Below, in pieces: positions 24,665 through 32,193 of a stretch of 64,000 bases of DNA. The stretch lies in contig CAXXWF010000001.1 in NCBI GenBank assembly GCA_963665865.2, positions 682,001 through 746,000 on the forward strand, in the 5' to 3' direction. Source of the DNA: PHAA01 sp963665865. Its GTDB lineage: Bacteria > Bacillota > Syntrophomonadia > Syntrophomonadales > Syntrophomonadaceae. Position 1 is the stretch's first letter. Every line of letters starts with the position of its first letter. Under the pieces are notes generated by a model. It saw only the letters and a list, made by a program, of their open reading frames with translations, was not told the origin of the DNA and did no database searches. The position numbers and the translations under genes are program-made.

Positions 24665-26068
24665 ATGCTAGCTCATGAAAATCTCGTCTTTAGCAATACC
24701 AAAAGCAATCAACAGATGAGAAATTTTAACTATGTGTTTTTAGTGATTATGATCATAGAAATGGTTGTTGCTATATTTATTGTTCGTGTTCTAACAACCA
24801 GCCTTTCTGTCTTTTTAATAATATCCGGGGTAATCGTGTTATTTGACCTTTTTGTACTATATTATATTGTAGCCCTCTTCAAATCAGCTCATTTGCTTGG
24901 AGAACATGGACTGACTATTTGCTTGGGTGGGCGTTTCAAAACAACTATTCCATGGAAAATGATTGAAAGAATTGCACCCGTATCTATACTGGTGCCAACT
25001 AAGGATATCCTTGGACTGGCGCTATTCAGGAAAGAAGAAAATCTCTATTGTATGGGAACGAACCAAGCAACGCATATTGTTTCTTTAAAAAATCCAATCC
25101 TGGTTAAAGCAAAGTGTGTAGATAATCCCCAGAGTAAAAGAGGTATGGTTACATCTATACTTATTAATGTCGATGACAAAGAGGCATTTGCCAAAACACT
25201 TCAGAGTTACATAACAGATAATGATACCAAAGAAGTAAAAGCTCAAGAGTCTAGCATAGAAGAAAAAGCCTTGGTATTCAGTCAGGATAGTATCAGGCTT
25301 TCCGATACATCCATACAGATTCGCACTGGCGATCCTCTATTGGAGCTGCAAAATATATCGTACCAATATGGAGATTATAAAGCTGTAGATAACTTAAGCA
25401 TCACAGTTCAGAAAGGTGAAATTTTTGCGTTTTTAGGACCCAACGGAGCAGGCAAGTCCACCACGTTGAAAATGCTAACGGGGTTACTGAAACCGAAAAA
25501 CGGACACATACTACTTGATGGACAAGATATCTGGGTAAAGGGCAGTGAGTCGATACGGAAACAAATTGGCTATGTGCCTGACCAACCGATTCTTTATTAT
25601 AGGCTGACAGCCAAAGAACATCTCTACTATAGTGGGAAATTATTAGGTTTGGATGAAGCTGTTTTAATGGATCGGATCAACTATCTCCTGGAGCTGTTTG
25701 ATCTTGTGCCATACCAAGAGCAAATGGTGGAGACCTATTCTCAGGGAATGCAAAGGAAGGTTTCTATGTGCCTGGCCTTGCTTAATGACCCCAATCTATT
25801 AATTGTAGATGAACTGACCAACGCTTATGATGCTAAAACCATCGCAGTTATTAAGAAAATTTTCAGAGAGAGGAAGGCAGCCGGCAAAACGGTGCTTTTC
25901 TCTGGACATGTAATGGCGGTTATGGAGGAATTGGCCGATTATATCGTTATCATCCAAAAAGGTATTTGTTATGCCTCAGGTACGATGGGAGAACTAACCG
26001 CGCAATACGGCATCAGCAATTTGGAGGATCTATTTCTGCGGCTAACAGACACCCAAATCAAGGACTAG
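24665..26068 (+). CDS. ABC transporter ATPase with N-terminal membrane domain
   Basis: 467 residues, ATG 24665 behind GAAGGAG. Residues ~20-80 form two membrane helices, and ~80-190 a PH-like soluble part (GLTICLGGRFKTTIPWKMIE). The ATPase starts at ~225: GPNGAGKSTTLKML (Walker A), YSQGMQRKVSM (signature), LLIVDELTNAYDA (Walker B/D-loop) and FSGHVM (switch His). The usual DEPTNGLDP is DELTNAYDA, so Pro and the D-loop context differ while the catalytic Glu remains. The membrane domain fused ahead of the ATPase is uncommon. It pairs with the permease 13 bp downstream. Confidence 0.85.
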   Translation: MLAHENLVFSNTKSNQQMRNFNYVFLVIMIIEMVVAIFIVRVLTTSLSVFLIISGVIVLFDLFVLYYIVALFKSAHLLGEHGLTICLGGRFKTTIPWKMIERIAPVSILVPTKDILGLALFRKEENLYCMGTNQATHIVSLKNPILVKAKCVDNPQSKRGMVTSILINVDDKEAFAKTLQSYITDNDTKEVKAQESSIEEKALVFSQDSIRLSDTSIQIRTGDPLLELQNISYQYGDYKAVDNLSITVQKGEIFAFLGPNGAGKSTTLKMLTGLLKPKNGHILLDGQDIWVKGSESIRKQIGYVPDQPILYYRLTAKEHLYYSGKLLGLDEAVLMDRINYLLELFDLVPYQEQMVETYSQGMQRKVSMCLALLNDPNLLIVDELTNAYDAKTIAVIKKIFRERKAAGKTVLFSGHVMAVMEELADYIVIIQKGICYASGTMGELTAQYGISNLEDLFLRLTDTQIKD

Positions 26069-26081
26069 GCGGGGATAAACA

Positions 26082-27473
26082 ATGACTTCCATCACTTTAT
26101 TTAACATGAAAATGAAGCAAGGGATTAACAGCCTGTTTGTTTATTCTAAAAAGGGCTGGGGCTTGGTGCTATTTGAATTTCTTGGTTTAGTGAGCATTAT
26201 CTATGCGATCATGCAGCGCTATTTATTTACAGAGGAGACTTCGCTGCTATTATTACTGGCTTTTATCATTTTACTGGGTTCCAATTATTTGTCTGCAGAA
26301 AAATATTTGTCTAGTGCAGAAAACCGATTTGATTTATTGATAGGAGTCCAGGCAAAGGACATAATATGGGCTATTTGTGGGCAAGTCTTTTGGAGAAATC
26401 TAAGTGCAGTGTCCTTATTTCCTTTAATTCTAGTAGCCTCAACTAAAACCATTTCACCGTGGCTAATACTGATCACATTCTTGGTCTTTCCCGTTGCCGC
26501 CACTCTGCTTGCTTGCTTATTTAATATCTTGATAAACAGGTATTGGAAAAGAAGTGCTGGTGTCTTTTACCTTCTTTTTTCGTTTTTATGGGGTGGGGGT
26601 ACTGCGGCTATCCTTGCCTTTTTGTTAGCAAATCATAAGCTTTCTTTTAGCACACTCGATAATCATGATATGCTGCTCATCATTCTCATGCTTGGTGCTG
26701 CCGTCACAACTATTCTCCTCTTTTCATCAACCTTATCAGGTTTATGGAAGGAAGCATATTTGCAGAATGACTCAATGAATAAGCATAGACTGCCATTTAT
26801 AAGGTTCCAACGATTTTGTCGCTTGTTCTCAAACTCTTTTATTGTTAAAGAATGGTTTCTGCTATGGCGCAACTCTATTACCAAAATTCGTTTGGTTGTG
26901 TGGGTGGCACTCATCATTATCTGCAGTTTTACAACCCTCAAATCATATTTATATAATCCAACTCTGTTCTTAGTTATATCCTTAGCCGTATGGCTTTTCT
27001 GCTATGGAGAGCTGCCGGCAACTGCTTGGCAGAATGAAGGTGAGCAAAAATCCTTCTATTGGCTTAGTGGGTTCAAACCATCCCAATTAATGGCTGCCAA
27101 AATTGCTGCCTTCCTGCCCTTAATGGTATTTGGCATATTAACAGTACTATTTTTAGGATTAGCAATTCAATTAAGTTTTTATATGATTCTGCAAATAGCA
27201 GGATTGGTTTTTTTGCTTGTTTTGGCAGCTATAGTTATAACCCTTGCTATAGCCTGTTTTGGACATAACAGTTCCAAACAAATGTTTAACAATGCAATGT
27301 TAGAACAAGTTCCATTGACGACAAGCGCCATTTCAGCTGTTAGTAGTGAATTCTTATTCTGTTGTATTGTTTTTTTGCCGCTCCCCTGGATTCTTTTGTT
27401 ATCTATAACCATTCCAATAATATGCGTGATTGGCCAGGCAATGTGGCTAAGCAGAATTTACTATTCGATTTGA
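26082..27473 (+). CDS. ABC exporter membrane subunit
   Basis: 463 residues, ATG 26082 behind GGCGGGG. It has about ten to twelve hydrophobic segments, e.g. LLLLLAFIILLGSNYLS, AAILAFLLANH, IRLVVWVALIIICSFTTLKS and MILQIAGLVFLLVLAAIVIT, but no conserved soluble domain. It follows the ATPase at 13 bp and shows the layout of ABC-2-type permeases of exporters. The substrate is unknown; the MerR regulator hints at a toxic compound. Confidence 0.8.
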   Translation: MTSITLFNMKMKQGINSLFVYSKKGWGLVLFEFLGLVSIIYAIMQRYLFTEETSLLLLLAFIILLGSNYLSAEKYLSSAENRFDLLIGVQAKDIIWAICGQVFWRNLSAVSLFPLILVASTKTISPWLILITFLVFPVAATLLACLFNILINRYWKRSAGVFYLLFSFLWGGGTAAILAFLLANHKLSFSTLDNHDMLLIILMLGAAVTTILLFSSTLSGLWKEAYLQNDSMNKHRLPFIRFQRFCRLFSNSFIVKEWFLLWRNSITKIRLVVWVALIIICSFTTLKSYLYNPTLFLVISLAVWLFCYGELPATAWQNEGEQKSFYWLSGFKPSQLMAAKIAAFLPLMVFGILTVLFLGLAIQLSFYMILQIAGLVFLLVLAAIVITLAIACFGHNSSKQMFNNAMLEQVPLTTSAISAVSSEFLFCCIVFLPLPWILLLSITIPIICVIGQAMWLSRIYYSI

Positions 27474-27946
27474 TTTTGAGAGGGAGGCGGGGTGTGACAG
27501 AGAAACGTTCCCTGTCATCTGGAAGCTTCGCTTTATGACATTGGCCTGACGTCCCCGGGCTTCCTCGCACTGTGACGAACTCACTCCCTAAACGCGTGTT
27601 TTATGGCCCCTCGTTTAGGCGTATAATCTTATCGGACATGGTTTGTCAGTCCCTTAATTGGTGAATGGTTTAACAACTTTATTCTACCAAGCGGCTGTTT
27701 CCATGTCCTTTCGTTTGATAAGACGCAATTGGAATTTGCCAATTTATCAGAAAAGAAAATTATTTACATTTATCTCAATGAGACGTTTGCCGCCTCCAAG
27801 GGTTAGCATGCTCAGTCGTTCCCGGCAAGATAAGCTGTCAATACCCAAATCAGTTGCTTGGCAAATTCCAATTTAGGTGAACCTTTTTACGTTTACACGT
27901 CCCTAATATATTGTAGGGAGCTCCCAGAGAGAAAGGAGAGGCGTAA
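27474..27946. other. Gene-poor stretch with inverted repeats and a possible remnant
   Basis: No intact gene is seen. Inverted pairs occur: GGACATGG with CCATGTCC, and CAATTGGAATTTGCCAA (near 27725) with TTGGCAAATTCCAATT (near 27860). Between them a short frame reads LEFANLSEKKIIYIYLNE, which faintly recalls region 4 of small sigma-like proteins, but this is too short to name. The stretch may be the scar of an excised or decayed insertion. Confidence 0.35.
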
Positions 27947-28546
27947 TTGAATGAATCAGATCTAGTCACACGATGCCAGTCGGGTGATGTCGAGGCATTC
28001 GGGGTGCTGGTGGAAAGGTATAGCGATAAGGCGATCCGCACTGCATATCTAATAACGGGTAGAAAGGAAATTGCCGAGGATATTGCCCAGGAGGCATTTA
28101 TCCAGTGCTATTACTCCATACAGCAGTTAAAAAACATTGCAGTATTTAAAACCTGGTTTTACAAAATACTTATGAGAACCAGTTGGAAAATGCTAGCTAG
28201 GACTAAGGGGCAAATGCAGGTGGATTCCATCGACAGAGAAGTCGATCACAACCTGGCTGATTGCTTTGACTTGATAGAAACCGTGGAGATAAGGCAAAGT
28301 TACGAGGCCTTATACAAAGCGGTTGGTACCCTGAGCAAACCCCTTAATGAAGTGATTGTACTGTATTATTATAACGGCTTAACCATTAAGGAAATTGCAC
28401 AGATACTGAATTGCAGGGAAGGCACGGTCAAATCGCGCCTATTTAATGCCAGGAAGTGGTTGGCCGATGGCCTCAGGAAAAAGGGATGGGATGTTTCATA
28501 TTTTGAAGAGCGTAAGTTAGGAAAGGAGTGTCATTTGAATGTTTGA
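27947..28546 (+). CDS. ECF-type RNA polymerase sigma factor
   Basis: 199 residues, TTG 27947 behind AAAGGAGAGG. Region 2 shows DVEAFGVLVERYSDKAIRTA, then GRKEIAEDIAQEAFIQCYYS and FKTWFYKILMRTSWKML. Region 4 shows LSKPLNEVIVLYYYNGLTIK and IAQILNCREGTVKSRLFNAR. It overlaps the next gene, a single-pass membrane protein with DUF4367, forming the third sigma/anti-sigma operon of the window. Confidence 0.92.
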   Translation: MNESDLVTRCQSGDVEAFGVLVERYSDKAIRTAYLITGRKEIAEDIAQEAFIQCYYSIQQLKNIAVFKTWFYKILMRTSWKMLARTKGQMQVDSIDREVDHNLADCFDLIETVEIRQSYEALYKAVGTLSKPLNEVIVLYYYNGLTIKEIAQILNCREGTVKSRLFNARKWLADGLRKKGWDVSYFEERKLGKECHLNV

Positions 28547-29336
28547 ACGGATGATTACGAATACCCTCATTAGCAAAGCAAATAGTATTAGTCCCCACGA
28601 AGATATGGCTGTAAGAGTGAAGAGTGCCGTAATTTCAGGTCCTAAGAAAAGAAGCTCGTTACTGCGACGATCAGCTTCATTTTGTGGCAAAGTGGCAGCG
28701 GTTGTTGCCTTGTTTGCTGTTACAATGGTCTTCCATGGGAGCTTAATGGCTATGGCCGGTAATGCAGCCGATAACATTATTAAGATACTGAATCTTGGTA
28801 ATTATTCGAGCGTTATCCAGGTTGAGGATAAAGCATCAGACCAACAAGCTCTGAGCCAGGAACAAAAGGATGAACTCTTAAAAGGCGGCACCATAACTAT
28901 ACAAACCCCCGATGGAGCAGTTGTTATAAAAGGTAAGGACCCGTCCAGGGTTGCTTATCCGGAAGGAACAGTTCCTTATTCCAGTCTTATTGAAGCTCAA
29001 AAAGGGGCGTGTTTCAAAGTGCTGAGTCCGGGATACCTTCCTTCAGGCTATGCCTTTAATGGAGCACGGGGATTTAAAGATTCTAAATACTACATGGACC
29101 TGTACTTCAAAGGACCAGGGAAAGACATTGTCCTGAGCCAAAGAATGATGAACCAGGAAACAGGTTTCGTGTTAGGTACGAACGGACCTGTTGAGTCAGT
29201 CGACATCAACGGGGTGACAGGAGCCTGGGTGGAGCCGCATAGTGTATTATGGGAAAAGGACGGTGTGAGCTACGACCTAGTGTGTAAAGGTTTTAGTAAA
29301 GAGGAAATCCTGCAAGTAGCTAGGTCCACCAAATAA
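28539..29336 (+). CDS. Membrane anti-sigma-like protein with DUF4367
   Basis: 265 residues, ATG 28539 overlapping the sigma stop by 8 bp. The cytoplasmic N-terminus (~1-50) is basic, one membrane helix lies at ~52-72 (VAAVVALFAVTMVFHGSLMA), and the outer part ends in a DUF4367 domain (CFKVLSPGYLPSGYAFNGAR, then LSQRMM and GVTGAWVEPHSVLWEKDGVS). Such proteins hold ECF sigma factors at the membrane. Translational coupling supports this. The signal is unknown. A strong terminator follows at 29362. Confidence 0.8.
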   Translation: MFERMITNTLISKANSISPHEDMAVRVKSAVISGPKKRSSLLRRSASFCGKVAAVVALFAVTMVFHGSLMAMAGNAADNIIKILNLGNYSSVIQVEDKASDQQALSQEQKDELLKGGTITIQTPDGAVVIKGKDPSRVAYPEGTVPYSSLIEAQKGACFKVLSPGYLPSGYAFNGARGFKDSKYYMDLYFKGPGKDIVLSQRMMNQETGFVLGTNGPVESVDINGVTGAWVEPHSVLWEKDGVSYDLVCKGFSKEEILQVARSTK

Positions 29337-29361
29337 CTATTAATAGGTATTAATCAAGGCT

Positions 29362-29400
29362 AAAGGGGCTGGCGGATAGTTAATATAGTCAGCCCCTTTT
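29362..29400 (+). terminator. Rho-independent terminator of the third sigma operon
   Basis: AAAGGGGCTG and CAGCCCCTTTT pair across a 19-base loop and end in a T run, 26 bp after the DUF4367 gene. Confidence 0.8.
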
Positions 29401-29494
29401 GATCTTTGCTCAGCGAACCAAGTGATCTTCCATCTTCCGTCTTATTTGCTTTATGCATTTAATCCCTGTGACGTGCAGCACCCTCAACTGTATT

Positions 29495-29625
29495 TTCAAC
29501 TATCATACTGGCAAGATATTGTTATAAATAGGGATTCTCTAATTATATCTAAACCCGATGCAGAGAATCATGGTTTGGGAATACAACAAGTTCGTAAGAC
29601 ATTGGAAAAAAGGGATTACGCTTAA
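29495..29625 (+). pseudogene. Sensor histidine kinase (GHKL), C-terminal remnant
   Basis: The frame reads YWQDIVINRDSLIISKPDAE, then NHGLGIQQVRKTLEKRD and stops at 29625. NHGLGI.. is the G2 box end of GHKL ATPase domains in histidine kinases. Nothing of the upstream kinase is seen; the bases before ~29495 do not continue the domain. The stop overlaps the end of the convergent permease gene, marking a deletion or insertion boundary. Confidence 0.5.
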
Positions 29626-30617
29626 ATGTCCTTTTTTATAAATGCCAGATATCCAGCAAAACAAAATATGCTTGAATATATTCCCGATACAATAAGAGCA
29701 AATGAAAGTGTTGTACCATCTATTAAAGCACCTACATTTACAAAGTTAGCAAAATCGGATACACCAAAAGGCAGATATTTACACCAGTCAAAATATATAG
29801 ATAACATTTGCACAATACCGCCACCAACTAAAAGCAAGAATAATGAAAACCCGGTTGCTATTGAACGTGAGCGAAATATTGCTGAAATTGCAAAGGTTAA
29901 TAGTACATATACAATAATTTCAAGAAAATCAAGCCCGAAAACAATCAGTGTTTTTAATACCGCTGGAACATATAATATAGTGCTGCTTGTCCAAAGCATT
30001 TCCTTTGCATACATTCCATTGAAACCAAAATATATACCCATAAAGATAAAGTTCAATACAAAAGTGGTCACTGAAAGTGATAAACCATAAATTATGGTAG
30101 CTGCTAATTTTGCAGTAATAATTTCCTGACGTTTATATGGACGTGATATCATCATTTTTATTGTACCCTTTGAGAATTCACCAGCTACTGTAGCTGCGCA
30201 GGCAATTATTACGAAAAGTGCAATAATTTTATCATATAAATCAATTTTCGCACTAAAATCCGTAACTCTCGTCCAAACGCTCTTATTGGATTCTGGTCTA
30301 ATATTATTATTAATTCTATATTCATTCTCGGCGATGGTCTTTTTTGTAACTCCAATCAATAACCTTACGGTTTTATCTGTTGAGTTTTCCATTGCTTGCA
30401 GCTTAGGTTTTTCTACATTTAGTTCCTGCTGCAAATCCTGTTGCCAGCTTTCAGATACTACAGCAATACCGGGGATGTTATTAGATACATTATAAAATTT
30501 ATAACCACCTGTTGCCGCTGTTACAATCACAATCATAATGATTAGCATTACTTTGGTAGAAAGTCTTTTCCATAGTTTAGTATTTTCTATGGAAACAAGT
30601 GTAAAAAATGTCCACAT
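29622..30617 (-). CDS. ABC-2 type exporter permease
   Basis: 331 residues, ATG 30617 one base after the ATPase stop. One N-terminal helix (~20-42) is followed by an outside loop of ~90 residues. Five helices come next, among them IIALFVIIACAATVAGEFSK, the GTIKMMISRPYKRQEIITAK coupling stretch and IYGLSLSVTTFVLNFIFMGI. This is the layout of ABC-2 permeases exporting bacitracin-like peptides, nisin-type lantibiotics or lipids. It works with the ATPase encoded upstream. The specific substrate is unknown. Confidence 0.85.
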   Translation of the reverse strand: MWTFFTLVSIENTKLWKRLSTKVMLIIMIVIVTAATGGYKFYNVSNNIPGIAVVSESWQQDLQQELNVEKPKLQAMENSTDKTVRLLIGVTKKTIAENEYRINNNIRPESNKSVWTRVTDFSAKIDLYDKIIALFVIIACAATVAGEFSKGTIKMMISRPYKRQEIITAKLAATIIYGLSLSVTTFVLNFIFMGIYFGFNGMYAKEMLWTSSTILYVPAVLKTLIVFGLDFLEIIVYVLLTFAISAIFRSRSIATGFSLFLLLVGGGIVQMLSIYFDWCKYLPFGVSDFANFVNVGALIDGTTLSFALIVSGIYSSIFCFAGYLAFIKKDI

Positions 30618-30618
30618 A

Positions 30619-31542
30619 TTATTTTCCCTTTCCAGTAAGCTTCATGAATACATCCTCAAGTGATTGCATTTCTTTTTTATCCATAGCATATATAGCGATA
30701 TGCGCATAAGTTAAGGTTGAAACTATTCTAGGTACTATGTCGCGAATTGTTTCAACCTGCAATCCATCCCCCATAAGATTGTTAGTGATTTTCATATTTG
30801 AAATAAGTGAAGCTGCCATTTCATTATCATCAGTTTGGAATATCAAAATAGTTTTATTATCTTCCTGTGTCAGGTTAACAAGTTCTTCAACTGTTTTAAT
30901 CGTTATCATCTTTCCCTCGTTAATAATACCCACACGGTCACACATCTGCTGCATTTCATTTAAAATATGGCTGGAAATAAATAATGTAAGTCCAGTTTCT
31001 ATAGATAGCTTTCGGAGAAGTTCACGCAATTCTTTAATTCCTGCCGGGTCAAGCCCATTAGTAGGCTCGTCTAATATTAGAAGTCTTGGACGGTGAAGTA
31101 GTGCTTGAGCAATACCCAACCGTTGTTTCATACCAAGAGAATATGTTTTAACCTTATGGTTTATTGCCCTATCAAGATCTACGATTTCTATTACTTCATT
31201 GATCCGTTTCTCATCTACATTTCTGTACATTTTTGCAAATATCCTTAGATTATCTCGCCCAGACATATATTCATACATATCTGGATTTTCAACAATACAA
31301 CCAATATTGTTCATGGCACCTTTGAAATCTTCACTTACAGAGCATCCACCCACAATGATGGTTCCTTCAGTAATTTTTGATAAACCAACTATCATTTTAA
31401 TAGTGGTGGATTTACCTGCACCATTAGGACCTAGAAAACCAAATATTTCGCCAGCTTTTAATTCAATGGAAATATCTGAAACAATGGTGCGATTACCTAT
31501 TATTTTTGTTAAATTTTCAATTTTTAATATTGTATCAGCCAT
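30619..31542 (-). CDS. ABC-2 exporter ATP-binding protein (bacitracin/lantibiotic type)
   Basis: 307 residues, ATG 31542 behind GGGGGTG. The motifs are GPNGAGKSTTIKMIVG (Walker A, ~residue 39), YSLGMKQRLGIAQALLHRP (signature), LLILDEPTNGLDPAGIKELR (Walker B) and ISSHILNEM (switch His). The C-terminal ~80 residues (ILIFQTDDNEMAASLISNMK) match the extension of BcrA-like ATPases. It forms a two-gene operon with the permease. A truncated histidine kinase lies past the permease; it is on the other strand, so a former regulatory link is only a guess. Confidence 0.9.
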   Translation of the reverse strand: MADTILKIENLTKIIGNRTIVSDISIELKAGEIFGFLGPNGAGKSTTIKMIVGLSKITEGTIIVGGCSVSEDFKGAMNNIGCIVENPDMYEYMSGRDNLRIFAKMYRNVDEKRINEVIEIVDLDRAINHKVKTYSLGMKQRLGIAQALLHRPRLLILDEPTNGLDPAGIKELRELLRKLSIETGLTLFISSHILNEMQQMCDRVGIINEGKMITIKTVEELVNLTQEDNKTILIFQTDDNEMAASLISNMKITNNLMGDGLQVETIRDIVPRIVSTLTYAHIAIYAMDKKEMQSLEDVFMKLTGKGK

Positions 31543-31727
31543 AATTACACCCCCGATACATTCAACTTAATAACATTTGCTGGATATCTCATTCGGATTT
31601 TTTTCGATCACCAAACGACCTCAGCTTTTTTCAAACGCGTGAATATAAATATAAAACACATTTGTTAACGAATACTGTCTATTTAACAACAATTTTGATA
31701 CAACTCTTTATAGTAACCATTATTATA

Positions 31728-31767
31728 GGGGTCGGCAGAATGTGTAAAAAACACTTCTGCCGACCCC
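31728..31767 (+). terminator. Hairpin, probable terminator
   Basis: GGGGTCGGCAGAA and TTCTGCCGACCCC pair perfectly, with GTGT/ACAC extending the stem; TTG and later an A run follow. A second hairpin sharing the GGCAGA...TCTGCC core lies at 32128-32160. The 31543-31870 stretch holds nothing else recognisable. Confidence 0.55.
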
Positions 31768-31870
31768 TTGCTGTGTAAAAAAAGTTCAGCCATCGGTTAT
31801 TCGTGGATGCCTGAACATTAATCAAATACCAGTATTTATACCACATAATTATAGGCAGTGGGTACCAAAT

Positions 31871-31951
31871 ATGTCAATAAAAGAAAAATACGGTTTACTT
31901 GGCTCTTTATTCTCGCTTATAGCAGTTATTGTTTTACTGTGGCCAGGTTAG
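31871..31951 (+). CDS. Possible 26-residue membrane peptide
   Basis: ATG 31871 opens a frame with a charged start and one membrane helix: MSIKEKYGLLGSLFSLIAVI, then VLLWPG. Only a weak GTGGG lies upstream. The N-terminal charge plus hydrophobic helix is typical of real small membrane proteins, and it sits between two related hairpins. No relative is recognised. Confidence 0.35.
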   Translation: MSIKEKYGLLGSLFSLIAVIVLLWPG

Positions 31952-32127
31952 TTGTTGCTCTTTCATGTTCAAAAAATCAAATGTTAAACGATTTAATCAT
32001 TTGGAGATAATGATATTAAAAGATCTAATTAAAATTGAAAACCTAATAGTCGGCTTACAAGGGATTAACCGAGGAATTATGCGAAAAATGAGGCGAACAG
32101 ATAATAAAACAACGGCTGACAAGAGAA

Positions 32128-32160
32128 GCGGCAGAGTGTGTAGAAACACCTCTGCCGTCC
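32128..32160 (+). terminator. Second GGCAGAG-type hairpin
   Basis: CGGCAGAG and CTCTGCCG with inner GTGT/ACAC pairing, followed by TCCTTTTGCTT on the plus strand. It also lies 34 bp past the leuS stop on the minus strand and may end that transcript. Confidence 0.55.
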
Positions 32161-32193
32161 TTTTGCTTAAAATTACGTTTTATAATTAAGGGG

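Noticed and set aside
29422..29494. 5' part of the frame that leads into the kinase remnant
   Set aside because: The residues before ~29495 do not resemble a kinase and follow a terminator, so the frame is not a whole gene.
29626..30090. 154-codon plus-strand frame
   Set aside because: Antisense to the ABC-2 permease; no domain.
31929..32189. 86-codon plus-strand frame before leuS
   Set aside because: It runs through the terminator hairpin at 32128-32160 and has no domain or convincing start.
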